Part shown: one piece after another, positions 1 through 8,160 of the stretch | How the letters are laid out: each line of letters opens with the position of its first letter | How positions within the stretch are numbered: position 1 is the stretch's first letter | Origin: Bacteroidia bacterium | Lineage (GTDB): Bacteria; Bacteroidota; Bacteroidia; Bacteroidales; Dysgonomonadaceae | Assembly (NCBI GenBank): GCA_025999435.1 | Contig: BNXH01000021.1 | Coordinates: 1-27,427, forward strand | Reading direction: 5' to 3' | Length of the DNA stretch: 27,427 nt | Made by a program: the position numbers and the translations under genes | Notes under the pieces: generated by a model | The model's database searches: none | What the model was told of the DNA's origin: nothing | What the model saw: only the letters and a program-made list of their open reading frames with translations

Positions 1-228
1 AACGGGAAGTACCTTTTCCGGTCTTACTTCAGAGGGAATATTATCGGGTACAATAAAGATAAAAAACTTTATTTTCCTCTTTACATCGAAAATTGCGTAT
101 TGGGCTGTGACAAGGACATTGAATTTGTGGACGAAAACACTTTAAGAATCACACGAAGCGAATCGGATGAAGAGACATACCGTATCTCGATGAAAGATAT
201 TCTATTTGATTCTACGGTCGGTGATTAG
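1..228 (+). CDS. 3' end of an unidentified protein (partial)
   Basis: Frame 1 is open from the first base of the window to a TAG at 226-228, giving 75 residues that begin NGKYLFRSYFRGNIIGY and end DILFDSTVGD. The beginning of the gene lies outside the window. The segment is rich in charged and aromatic residues and has a two-cysteine stretch (ENCVLGCDKD), but I recognise no domain. Codon use looks like that of the neighbouring genes, so it is probably a real gene end. A family A palindrome starts 19 bases after the stop. Function unknown. Confidence 0.6.
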   Translation, partial: NGKYLFRSYFRGNIIGYNKDKKLYFPLYIENCVLGCDKDIEFVDENTLRITRSESDEETYRISMKDILFDSTVGD

Positions 229-247
229 GAGTATTGTCATAGAATTT

Positions 248-346
248 CGTCATTGGTAGCCTAAAGAGCGAAGCGGAGCCAAAGGCGAAGAAATCTATAA
301 TATTACCATTCATTTTTCGGATTGCTTCGTTGCACTCGTAATGACG
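248..346. repeat. Family A palindromic repeat, diverged copy
   Basis: The left end CGTCATTG (248-255) and the right end GTAATGACG (338-346) are inverted copies, and the inner part carries GGATTGCTTCG, the inner arm of the family seen in the large array at 25.2-26.4 kb. The left arm contains the variant GCCTAAAGAGCGAAGCGGAG in place of the array's GAGGGTTTACCCGAAG. It sits between the end of the first gene and the promoter of the peptidase gene. Confidence 0.65.
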
Positions 347-362
347 GAAAAAAATAAATCCT

Positions 363-370
363 TACTTTTG
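363..370 (+). promoter_or_regulatory. Bacteroidota-type -7 box for the dipeptidyl peptidase gene
   Basis: TACTTTTG matches the TAnnTTTG consensus and lies 28 bases before the ATG at 399. No clear TTTG -33 box is visible at the expected spacing, because that stretch is occupied by the end of the repeat. Confidence 0.5.
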
Positions 371-398
371 TATCAGGTGTGAAAAAAATAAACAAACA

Positions 399-2462
399 AT
401 GAAAAAAACAGTTTTTATCGCTATGACCGGATTATCCATGTTGTTTGCCGGATGCGGCGGACAAAGAACGAATGTACAGGTACAAGCGGACGCAGCCCCT
501 GCCGATTTCAAATATGAGGTAGACGAGTTTGCCGATCTGCAAATCTTACGCTATTATGTGCCGGGATTCAACAATCTGACTTTACAACAAAAAGAATTGG
601 TTTACTACCTGTCGATGGCTGCCATCGAAGGACGCGACATTCTCTTCGATCAGAATAACAGATACAATCTGGCTATCCGCCGTACCTTGGAGGCCATCTA
701 TGAAAATTATAAAGGAGATAAAACCACTCCCGATTATAAAGAGTTTGAAGTTTACCTCAAGCGTGTATGGTTCTCCAACGGAATACATCACCACTACGGC
801 GAAGAAAAGTTCTTGCCTGCATTCTCCAAAGAGTTTTTCGCAGAACAGGTAAAAGCTCTTCCGGCAGGCAAAGTGCCTGTAAAGGACGGGCAAACAGTGG
901 AGCAGTTCATCGCTATGATTACGCCTGTGATGTTCAACCCTGCGGTAATGGCTAAGAAGGTGAATCAGTCGGGCGGTGATCTGATTGCGGCTTCTGCCAA
1001 CAACTATTACGGCGAAGGTGTTACGCAGAAAGAGGTACAGGACTTCTATGGCGCAATGAAAGATACGACCGACCTTACCCCGGTATCTTACGGATTGAAC
1101 AGCCGCTTGGTGAAAGAGAACGGCAAGCTGGTCGAAAAAGTCTGGAAAGTGGGCGGACTATATTCCCCTGCCATCGAACGGATTGTTTCATGGCTCGAAA
1201 AAGCTCAGGCTGTGGCCGAAAACGACAAGCAGAAAGACGTTATCACCAAACTGATCGCTTATTATAAAGGCGGCGATTTGAAGATGTTTGATCAATATGC
1301 CATTGCATGGGTTGAAGATTTAAATTCGCAGGTGGACTTTGTAAACGGCTTTACCGAAGTGTATGGTGATCCGCTGGGTATTAAAGCTAGTTGGGAGTCG
1401 GTTGTAAACTTCAAGAACGTAGAAGCAACCAAGCGTACCGAAACTATCAGCGCCAATGCACAGTGGTTCGAAGATCATTCGCCTGTGGACAAACGTTTCA
1501 AGAAAGAAACCGTAAAAGGTGTTACTGCCAAAGTGATTACTGTGGCTCAACTGGGTGGTGACTGTTATCCTGCAACGCCTATCGGCATCAATCTGCCGAA
1601 TGCCGACTGGATTCGCAAAGATCACGGCTCTAAATCGGTTACTATCGAAAATATAATGGAGGCTTACGATGCAGCCGGCGCCCATACCGGATTCGGTAAA
1701 GAATTTATGTGGTCTGATGTGGAAATTAAATCGACAGAAGAGTACGGCTTCATTACCGATGTATTGCATACCGATTTGCACGAATGTCTCGGTCATGGTT
1801 CGGGTAAATTGTTACCGGAGGTAGATCCGAATGCTTTGGGCGAATTTAGTTCTACTATCGAGGAAGCCCGCGCCGACCTGTTCGGGCTTTATTTCCTTGC
1901 CGATGCCAAGCTGGTGGAGTTGGGCATTATCCCGAATGCCGATGCCTACAAAGCAGAGTATTATAAGTTTATGATGAACGGGTTGATGACACAGCTTGTG
2001 CGCATCGAACCGGGTAAGGACATTGAAGAATCGCATATGCGCAACCGCCAGTTGATAGCCCGTTGGGTATATGAAATAGGAAAGGCTGACAATGTGGTTG
2101 AGTTCAAAGTGCGGGACGGAAAGACTTATGTTGTAGTGAACGATTACGGCAAGCTGCGTACATTATTCGGCGACCTGCTGGCAGAAATACAACGTATCAA
2201 GTCGGAAGGAGACTTCAACGGAGCAAAGGCCATTGTCGGAAATTATGCAGTGAAGGTAGACCAGAAGCTGCATAAGGAAGTTCTTGAACGCTATAAGAAA
2301 CTGAATATGAAACCGTACAAAGGGTTCGTAAATCCGGTATTTGAAGTTGTGAAAGGCGCTGATGGCAAAATTACGGATGTAAAGATTTCTTACACTGAAG
2401 GTTATGCCGACCAGATGATGCGCTACTCTAAAGAGTTCTCTACGCTGCCGACGTATAATTAA
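399..2462 (+). CDS. Dipeptidyl peptidase III (M49 zinc peptidase), lipoprotein form
   Basis: Family M49 enzymes remove dipeptides from the N-terminus of short peptides. The two zinc motifs are present: HECLGH at residues 461-466 (ligands H461 and H466, catalytic E462) and EEARAD at 488-493, which carries the third ligand glutamate. The HECLGH form is typical of Bacteroides-type DPP III. The length of 687 residues is normal for the family. The N-terminus MKKTVFIAMTGLSMLFAGCGG is a lipoprotein signal with the lipidated cysteine at 19, so the enzyme is probably anchored in the periplasm or on the outer membrane and would help use peptides for nutrition. The gene stands alone with its own promoter. 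A family A palindrome follows 14 bases after the stop and may act at the 3' end of the transcript. Confidence 0.93.
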   Translation: MKKTVFIAMTGLSMLFAGCGGQRTNVQVQADAAPADFKYEVDEFADLQILRYYVPGFNNLTLQQKELVYYLSMAAIEGRDILFDQNNRYNLAIRRTLEAIYENYKGDKTTPDYKEFEVYLKRVWFSNGIHHHYGEEKFLPAFSKEFFAEQVKALPAGKVPVKDGQTVEQFIAMITPVMFNPAVMAKKVNQSGGDLIAASANNYYGEGVTQKEVQDFYGAMKDTTDLTPVSYGLNSRLVKENGKLVEKVWKVGGLYSPAIERIVSWLEKAQAVAENDKQKDVITKLIAYYKGGDLKMFDQYAIAWVEDLNSQVDFVNGFTEVYGDPLGIKASWESVVNFKNVEATKRTETISANAQWFEDHSPVDKRFKKETVKGVTAKVITVAQLGGDCYPATPIGINLPNADWIRKDHGSKSVTIENIMEAYDAAGAHTGFGKEFMWSDVEIKSTEEYGFITDVLHTDLHECLGHGSGKLLPEVDPNALGEFSSTIEEARADLFGLYFLADAKLVELGIIPNADAYKAEYYKFMMNGLMTQLVRIEPGKDIEESHMRNRQLIARWVYEIGKADNVVEFKVRDGKTYVVVNDYGKLRTLFGDLLAEIQRIKSEGDFNGAKAIVGNYAVKVDQKLHKEVLERYKKLNMKPYKGFVNPVFEVVKGADGKITDVKISYTEGYADQMMRYSKEFSTLPTYN

Positions 2463-2476
2463 TAGTTATCTTTTTT

Positions 2477-2553
2477 CGTCATTGCGAGGGTTTACCCGAA
2501 GCAATCTAGTTCTTTTATTCTGGATTGCTTCGCCTTTTAGGCTCGCAATGACG
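2477..2553. repeat. Family A palindromic repeat
   Basis: A 77-base imperfect palindrome. CGTCATTGCGAG at the left end pairs with CTCGCAATGACG at the right end, and GAAGCAATC pairs with GATTGCTTCG inside. It begins 14 bases after the stop of the peptidase gene and could fold as a hairpin in the transcript. It differs from the array copies mainly by GCCTTTTAGGC in the right arm. Confidence 0.85.
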
Positions 2554-2602
2554 AGAAAGAGAACTCTACAATAACAATATCGGTTAAATAACAAACTACA
2601 AA

Positions 2603-3175
2603 ATGGAGGATATAATAAACGGGCGTTGTGGGTGGTGTGGAACAGACGAATTGTATGTAAAATACCACGACGAAGAGTGGGGCAGGCTTGTAACCGATGA
2701 TAAAACACTGTTCGAATTTCTGGTTTTGGAAGGCGCGCAGGCCGGTTTGAGCTGGATCACCGTTTTGAGAAAACGTGAAGGCTATCGTAAAGCTTTTCAT
2801 GGTTTTGATGTTGAGAAGGTAGCTAAGATGACCGATACTGATGTTGAACGTTTAATGACGTTTGACGGAATAGTGCGGAACCGGTTGAAGATAGCATCGA
2901 CAATCAGTAATGCAAGACTGTTTATCGAGATACAAAAAGAATTTGGCAGTTTTTACGATTATACATTGTCATTTTTCCCTAATAAAAAACCGATAGTAAA
3001 CAACCTTAAATCGTTGAGTGAGGCTCCTGTGTCGTCTCCCCAATCGGATGCTATGAGTAAGGATATGAAAAAGCGGGGATTTAAATTCTTTGGCTCTACT
3101 ATTTGCTACGCCCATTTACAGGCTGCGGGTTTTATAAATGACCACTTGGTAGATTGTCTTTGCAGGAAGAAATAA
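2603..3175 (+). CDS. tag: DNA-3-methyladenine glycosylase I
   Basis: This base-excision repair enzyme removes 3-methyladenine from alkylated DNA in the cytoplasm. At 190 residues it has the usual Tag length. The zinc site typical of the family is complete: C9 in RCGWC, H22 in KYHDEEWG, H181 and C185 in NDHLVDC. The substrate-pocket glutamate is E43 in LEGAQAGLSW. The ATG at 2603 gives an N-terminus that aligns with the family start just before the first zinc cysteine. No TAnnTTTG box is evident upstream. The gene lies between two family A palindromes, at 2477 and 3182. Confidence 0.93.
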   Translation: MEDIINGRCGWCGTDELYVKYHDEEWGRLVTDDKTLFEFLVLEGAQAGLSWITVLRKREGYRKAFHGFDVEKVAKMTDTDVERLMTFDGIVRNRLKIASTISNARLFIEIQKEFGSFYDYTLSFFPNKKPIVNNLKSLSEAPVSSPQSDAMSKDMKKRGFKFFGSTICYAHLQAAGFINDHLVDCLCRKK

Positions 3176-3181
3176 TATACC

Positions 3182-3255
3182 CGTCATTGCGAACTTTCTC
3201 TCGTCATTGCGAGGATTTATCCGAAGCAATCCAGTTCCTTTTGCGGATTGCTTCG
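3182..3255. repeat. Family A palindromic repeat, incomplete copy
   Basis: The left end occurs twice in tandem (CGTCATTGCGA at 3182 and CGTCATTGCGAGG at 3202), followed by GAAGCAATCCAG and GGATTGCTTCG. The outer right end CAATGACG is missing, so this copy is truncated. It begins six bases after the tag stop codon and lies between tag and the converging TonB-like gene. Confidence 0.75.
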
Positions 3256-3281
3256 TTTTTTCTAGGTTTACATTAGCTTTT

Positions 3282-3740
3282 TTATTTTCGTGTGGGACTG
3301 ATGTGCAACGGTATAGTGTAATATACATCGACAGCTTGTCCGTTGTGTTTGCCCGGATTCCAGCGAGGCATACGCTTGATTATAGCTATCAGGGAGTCGG
3401 TAAGTACGAGGTTTTTATATTTATCCATTGTTGGTTGTACATCTTTTATCTCTCCTGTTTTGGTGATAGTGAAACGCACTATAGTCTTGGTGGCAAGTTC
3501 TTGATCTTTGGGTATAATGGGATATTTGAAGTTTTGGTTAATAAACTGATACAACTCTGTCTCTCCTCCCGGAAAAGATGGCATTTGCTCTACAACAGTA
3601 TAGGGCTTGTCTTGTCGCGTATCTTCAACTGCTACCAAAGTGTCTTTAACCTGAAAGGTCTGTATTTCAGATAATTTTGTGTTTTTGCGGGAGCAACCTA
3701 AAAAAGTTAGTAGTAATAACAGGAATGTAAAGTTTTTCAT
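3282..3740 (-). CDS. Lipoprotein with a TonB C-terminal domain
   Basis: The protein has 152 residues. The N-terminus MKNFTFLLLLLTFLGCSRK is a lipoprotein signal with cysteine 16 as the lipid site. The rest resembles the TonB C-terminal domain in its Bacteroidota form: VVEQMPSFPGG, then a YP followed by a KTIVRFTITKTGEIKDV strand and a final RWNPGKHNGQAVDVYYTIPL strand. A classical TonB has a transmembrane helix, a proline-rich linker and inner-membrane anchoring with ExbB/ExbD. None of these are present, so it is probably a free-standing relative rather than an energy transducer. The gene is downstream of gapA on the same strand but separated from it by a terminator. Its exact role is unknown. 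Confidence 0.8.
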   Translation of the reverse strand: MKNFTFLLLLLTFLGCSRKNTKLSEIQTFQVKDTLVAVEDTRQDKPYTVVEQMPSFPGGETELYQFINQNFKYPIIPKDQELATKTIVRFTITKTGEIKDVQPTMDKYKNLVLTDSLIAIIKRMPRWNPGKHNGQAVDVYYTIPLHISPTRK

Positions 3741-3776
3741 AAAAGATATTTACTCCGCTAAAGATAAATAAAAAAC

Positions 3777-3809
3777 AAAAAGAGCCATCCTTTTGAGACA
3801 GCTCTTTTC
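3777..3809 (-). terminator. Rho-independent terminator of gapA
   Basis: On the - strand AAAGAGCTGTCTC and a GGATGGCTCTTTT tail form a stem with G-U pairs and a short CAAAA loop, followed by a run of T. It lies 22 to 54 bases after the gapA stop. The stem sequence AAAGAGCTGTCTCAAAA closely resembles the arm of the much longer inverted repeat at 23611-23825. Confidence 0.8.
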
Positions 3810-3830
3810 CGTATATTAAGATAATTGATA

Positions 3831-4868
<1,038 letters not shown>

Positions 4869-4938
4869 TCAACGATATTTATGTCTTAAAATCGATTCCA
4901 GATCTTTTTATGTTGTAGAACATATTTTTTAAGCGCTA

Positions 4939-4946
4939 CAAAGGTA
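4939..4946 (-). promoter_or_regulatory. Candidate gapA promoter, -7 box
   Basis: The - strand reads TACCTTTG, matching TAnnTTTG. A possible -33 element TTGG lies at 4963-4966, 16 bases upstream, which is somewhat closer than usual. The box is about 104 bases before the gapA ATG. Confidence 0.55.
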
Positions 4947-5115
4947 ATAAAAATTTTCCTTACCAACTCACAACGTTCATTATTTTTAATAGTAAAAGAG
5001 GTGTTTTTGGTAGTGATAATCACGTTTTTAGCTATTTTGCTAACCCGACTTTGCTAAATTCCGTTTTTAAGTAATATAAAGATTGTACCATTTTTTTTCG
5101 TGAGCGAAAACCGGG

Positions 5116-5160
5116 AAGTAAGTACGTTATTAATTACTTACAACTTACAACTTACTACTT
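5116..5160. repeat. Short-word inverted repeat after the epimerase gene
   Basis: AAGTAAGTACGT on the left can pair with repeated CTTAC words (ACTTACAACTTACAACTTAC) on the right around an AT-rich loop, with T runs next to it. It begins just after the stop of the - strand epimerase gene, so it could serve as its terminator. The word pattern resembles the GTAAGTAGT arms of family C elements, but no core is present here. Confidence 0.5.
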
Positions 5161-5163
5161 TTT

Positions 5164-6177
5164 TTACAGCCATCCGTTATCCCTGTACCATTTAACCGAT
5201 TCTTCGAGCCCCCGCTTCAGGTTATATTTGGGCGAAAAACCTAAATCACTCTTCAGTGGTTCTATATCGCATTCCCAATTGCGTTGCTTCATTATTTTGT
5301 ACTTGTCCCGGTTGAGGGTCGACGGTTTCTTGGTCAGCTTCGACAATTCCTCTGCCATTACCGAAATACCTTTAAGCAGCCATAACGGTACTTTCAGGCT
5401 GAGGACGTGTTTTCGGCCTATCACCTGCTTCACCAGCCGGGTGTACTCCTTGTCGGTGTGTACATCACAGTCGGCTACAAAATAAGCTTTGTTACAGACT
5501 GAGCTTTCCAATCCCAGAAACGCGGCATCCGCTAAATCCCTGACATAGATAAAAGTCAGGTGTTGAGGCTTGAATCCTGCACCCACATCCAGTCCCGATT
5601 TTACGGTTTTCAGCATCAGGAAGTAATCCTTTTCACGCGGGCCGTATACACCCGTAGGACGCAATATTATATAAGGGAAATCAGTAGTCGATTGCAAGTA
5701 CTCTTCGGCTTTCAGCTTGCTCCGTCCGTAAGCTGTATTCGGATTCGGTTTATCCGGCAGGCAGATAGGCGTGTAATTGATCTCGTCACCTACGCCGAAA
5801 GCGCTTAAGCTGCTCATCAGTACAAATTTTTCGGGAGTGCAATCCGCGTCTTTCAAGGCATCGATGAAGTTTGCCGTATAACGGAAATTTACCTTGTCAA
5901 AATCTTGCGGGTCCAGGCATTTGGTAACTCCTGCATTATGAATTACATAGTCGAACCTGCCATGCTCAGCCACAAATTCCCTGAGTTGCACAGCCAGTTT
6001 GTCCTTGTCGGCGAAATTAAGGTCTATAAACTGTATACGCTCGTCTTTGAGGTATTCCCTGCTGCTGCTCCGGCGTACGCCTGCCCATGTTTCGTACCCC
6101 TTTTCCAGAGCCTTCTCCACAAGGAAGCTGCCTATAAAGCCGCTTGCTCCGGTAATTAATATGCGCTTTGTATCCAT
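5164..6177 (-). CDS. NAD-dependent epimerase/dehydratase (extended SDR family)
   Basis: The protein has 337 residues. A Rossmann nucleotide-binding motif GASGFIG lies at residues 10-16. The serine region VLMSSLSAF is near residue 122, and the catalytic pair Y150-x3-K154 lies in AYGRSK, the pattern of extended short-chain dehydrogenases acting on nucleotide sugars or related alcohols. An NAG motif (81-83) and the C-terminal NRDKYKIMKQRNWECD region place it among the NAD-dependent epimerase/dehydratases common in Bacteroidota. The substrate cannot be read from the sequence. The gene has its own good promoter at 6192-6222 and is divergent from rpmB. Confidence 0.85.
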   Translation of the reverse strand: MDTKRILITGASGFIGSFLVEKALEKGYETWAGVRRSSSREYLKDERIQFIDLNFADKDKLAVQLREFVAEHGRFDYVIHNAGVTKCLDPQDFDKVNFRYTANFIDALKDADCTPEKFVLMSSLSAFGVGDEINYTPICLPDKPNPNTAYGRSKLKAEEYLQSTTDFPYIILRPTGVYGPREKDYFLMLKTVKSGLDVGAGFKPQHLTFIYVRDLADAAFLGLESSVCNKAYFVADCDVHTDKEYTRLVKQVIGRKHVLSLKVPLWLLKGISVMAEELSKLTKKPSTLNRDKYKIMKQRNWECDIEPLKSDLGFSPKYNLKRGLEESVKWYRDNGWL

Positions 6178-6191
6178 AATATAATAATATG

Positions 6192-6222
6192 CAAAAATAA
6201 GAAATCGCTGCGTAATACAAAA
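6192..6222 (-). promoter_or_regulatory. Promoter of the epimerase gene
   Basis: The - strand carries TTTTG (6218-6222), 18 bases, then TATTTTTG (6192-6199). Both boxes match the Bacteroidota TTTG / TAnnTTTG pattern. The -7 box ends 14 bases before the ATG, so the leader would be very short. Confidence 0.65.
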
Positions 6223-6320
6223 TAGGGCAACCGCACGAAAGTTATTGAAAAACTGTATATCTCTCTTTTAGCCCTACACTCAAAAAATATAAAAAAGCAA
6301 GAACTTTAACGTGATAAATA

Positions 6321-6351
6321 TTTGTAGGTTTGAAAAATATAACTAAATTTG
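6321..6351 (+). promoter_or_regulatory. Promoter of the rpmB-rpmG-DUF4295 operon
   Basis: TTTG at 6321-6324, 19 bases, then TAAATTTG at 6344-6351: a full match to the Bacteroidota TTTG-N19-TAnnTTTG arrangement. It is 54 bases before the rpmB ATG. Confidence 0.75.
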
Positions 6352-6405
6352 CATCCCGATTTTGCACACGAATATAGAAAAATAAACATAAAAAATACGA
6401 TAGCA

Positions 6406-6645
6406 ATGTCCAAGATTTGTCAAATTACAGGAAAGAAAGCTATGGTTGGCAATAACGTTTCTCACTCTAATAAAAGGACTAAGAGAAAATTTAACGTCAA
6501 TCTTTTTACTAAAAAATTCTACTGGGTAGAAGAAGATTGTTGGATCAGCCTAAACGTTTCAGCTAACGGGCTTCGTACAATCAATAAAATAGGGTTGGAT
6601 GCCGCGCTTAAAAAAGCGGCGGAAGCAGGTTATTTGAACGCATAA
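6406..6645 (+). CDS. rpmB: 50S ribosomal protein bL28
   Basis: A 79-residue protein of the large ribosomal subunit. It starts [20 protein letters not shown], with the typical bL28 segment [13 protein letters not shown], and ends in [11 protein letters not shown]. The frame is open further upstream to 6349, but that start would fall on the promoter, and MSKIC is the family start. It is the first gene of a ribosomal block with rpmG 18 bases downstream, an arrangement conserved across Bacteroidota. Confidence 0.96.
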   Translation: MSKICQITGKKAMVGNNVSHSNKRTKRKFNVNLFTKKFYWVEEDCWISLNVSANGLRTINKIGLDAALKKAAEAGYLNA

Positions 6646-6649
6646 TTTC

Positions 6650-6655
6650 AGGAGG
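6650..6655 (+). promoter_or_regulatory. Perfect Shine-Dalgarno sequence before rpmG
   Basis: AGGAGG lies eight bases before the rpmG ATG at 6664. This is unusual for Bacteroidota, whose ribosomes hide the anti-Shine-Dalgarno sequence and whose genes mostly lack such sites. Confidence 0.65.
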
Positions 6656-6663
6656 AAAGAGAA

Positions 6664-6852
6664 ATGGCTAAGAAAGCAAAAGGAAACAGGATACAAGTGA
6701 TCCTCGAGTGCACAGAGCACAAAGAAAGTGGTATGCCGGGTACATCCCGTTACATTACTACAAAAAATAGAAAGAATACAACAGAAAGACTTGAGTTGAA
6801 AAAATACAACCCGATTCTTAGAAAAATGACTGTTCACAAAGAAATTAAGTAA
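6664..6852 (+). CDS. rpmG: 50S ribosomal protein bL33
   Basis: The 62 residues [18 protein letters not shown]... to KMTVHKEIK match bL33, a small protein near the E site of the large subunit. The family exists in a zinc form with CxxC pairs and a zinc-free form. Here only a single cysteine (in LECTEH) remains, so this is the zinc-free form. It sits between rpmB and the DUF4295 gene, 18 bases after the rpmB stop, and has a perfect Shine-Dalgarno sequence. Confidence 0.96.
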   Translation: MAKKAKGNRIQVILECTEHKESGMPGTSRYITTKNRKNTTERLELKKYNPILRKMTVHKEIK

Positions 6853-6865
6853 AACAATATAAACC

Positions 6866-7027
6866 ATGGCAAAGAAGACAGTAGCGGGTTACCGTGACCC
6901 ATCTGCTAAAGATGGTCGTAACTATGCAAAAGTAATTAAAATGGTAAAGTCTCCTAAAACAGGCGCTTACACATTTAAAGAAGAAATGGTTCCTAATGAA
7001 GCCGTAAAAGATTATTTCGCAAAATAA
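6866..7027 (+). CDS. DUF4295 small basic protein, probable Bacteroidota-specific ribosomal protein
   Basis: A 53-residue ORF, MAKKTVAGYRDPSAKDGRNY to NEAVKDYFAK, lies 13 bases after rpmG and ends just before a terminator. It is strongly basic, like a ribosomal protein. It matches the DUF4295 family, which in Bacteroidota consistently follows rpmB-rpmG and precedes ftsY. I recall that the Flavobacterium johnsoniae ribosome structure revealed an extra large-subunit protein called bL38, and this family may be it. That link is from memory and not checked. The position in the operon supports a ribosomal role. Confidence 0.85.
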   Translation: MAKKTVAGYRDPSAKDGRNYAKVIKMVKSPKTGAYTFKEEMVPNEAVKDYFAK

Positions 7028-7045
7028 TCTTGTTAAAAATATCTA

Positions 7046-7082
7046 AAACACCTCCTTCATTCTCATGCAGGGAGGTTTTTTA
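7046..7082 (+). terminator. Terminator of the rpmB-rpmG-DUF4295 operon
   Basis: ACCTCC (7050-7055) pairs with GGAGGT (7071-7076) around a 15-base loop and is followed by a run of T. It begins about 20 bases after the DUF4295 stop and separates the ribosomal genes from ftsY. Confidence 0.8.
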
Positions 7083-7094
7083 TTATCCATTTTG

Positions 7095-7102
7095 TAGCTT
7101 TG
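7095..7102 (+). promoter_or_regulatory. Possible ftsY promoter, -7 box
   Basis: TAGCTTTG matches TAnnTTTG and is 83 bases before the ftsY ATG, just past the terminator. The -33 region falls in the terminator's T run and has no clear TTTG, so the call is tentative. Confidence 0.4.
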
Positions 7103-7185
7103 TACAAGGCCATTAATAAAGATATTTACAAGATTGCACAAGGCAATTGTTTTGCTAGGAATAAATCAAAAAGAATTAAACTATC

Positions 7186-8139
7186 ATGGGATTATTTGAC
7201 TTTTTCTCGAAACAAAAAAAAGAAACTTTAGATAAGGGACTCGAAAAGACCAAAGAGTCGATGTTCTCTAAACTGTCGCGCATCGTAGCCGGAAAATCGA
7301 AGGTAGACGAAGATGTGCTCGACGACCTGGAGGAAGTCCTGATTACATCGGATGTTGGTGTAAATACCACGCTGAAAATCATAGAGCGCATCGAAGACCG
7401 TGTAGCTAAAGACAAATACGTGAGCGCCGAAGAGCTTAACACCATACTTCGCGATGAGATTGCCCAACTGCTCACCGAAAACAATACGGGTGATATGGAA
7501 GACTTCTCGCTGGAAGGCCAACCTTCGCCGTATGTAATCATGGTGGTAGGTGTAAATGGTGTGGGCAAGACGACGACAATAGGCAAGCTGGCCAATCAGT
7601 TCAAGAAAGCCGGTAAATCGATCTATCTTGGCGCTGCCGATACATTCCGCGCCGCTGCCGTAGAACAATTGGTTATCTGGGGCGAGCGTGTAGGCGTGCC
7701 TGTTGTAAAACAGTCGATGGGTTCCGACCCGGCATCCGTTGCATTCGATACACTGAGCTCTGCCAAGTCGAACAATGCCGATGTGGTTATTATCGATACG
7801 GCAGGACGTCTTCACAACAAGGTGGGGTTGATGAACGAGCTGACCAAGATAAAGAACGTTATGAACAAAATTGTTCCGGGCGCTCCACACGAAGTGCTTC
7901 TCGTACTCGATGGCTCTACCGGACAAAATGCATTTGAGCAGGCGACCCAGTTTACAGCTGCAACAGACGTTACAGCGTTGGCTATTACCAAGCTCGACGG
8001 CACGGCCAAAGGCGGTGTTGTGATCGGCATATCAGACCAATTTAAAATTCCTGTTAAATATATAGGTTTAGGAGAGGGCATCGACGATTTGCAGGTATTC
8101 CGCCGCAAAGAATTTGTCGACAGCCTGTTTGGTGGGTAA
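7186..8139 (+). CDS. ftsY: Signal recognition particle receptor FtsY
   Basis: FtsY is the membrane-associated GTPase that receives ribosomes carrying SRP and passes them to the Sec translocon. The 317-residue protein has the helical N domain (about 1-100) and the G domain with GVNGVGKT (122-129), DTFRAAA (152-158), DTAGR (204-208) and TKLD (268-271), ending in GLGEGIDDLQVF. The acidic A domain of E. coli FtsY is absent, and a short amphipathic start MGLFDFFSKQKK probably contacts the membrane, as in many bacteria. In related genomes rimO normally follows directly; here an AT-rich lipoprotein gene lies between them. Confidence 0.96.
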   Translation: MGLFDFFSKQKKETLDKGLEKTKESMFSKLSRIVAGKSKVDEDVLDDLEEVLITSDVGVNTTLKIIERIEDRVAKDKYVSAEELNTILRDEIAQLLTENNTGDMEDFSLEGQPSPYVIMVVGVNGVGKTTTIGKLANQFKKAGKSIYLGAADTFRAAAVEQLVIWGERVGVPVVKQSMGSDPASVAFDTLSSAKSNNADVVIIDTAGRLHNKVGLMNELTKIKNVMNKIVPGAPHEVLLVLDGSTGQNAFEQATQFTAATDVTALAITKLDGTAKGGVVIGISDQFKIPVKYIGLGEGIDDLQVFRRKEFVDSLFGG

Positions 8140-8160
8140 AGTAACCTTAAATAAATATTT

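Noticed and set aside
3207..3674. A 155-codon + strand ORF starting in the repeat after tag
   Set aside because: It runs antisense to the TonB-like lipoprotein and begins inside a family A palindrome; the protein shows no known features.
6349..6405. An earlier start for rpmB
   Set aside because: The extra 19 codons would overlap the TAAATTTG promoter box, and bL28 proteins of this phylum begin at MSKIC.
7228..7926. A 232-codon - strand ORF opposite ftsY
   Set aside because: It is antisense to a clear ftsY frame and has no motif or promoter.
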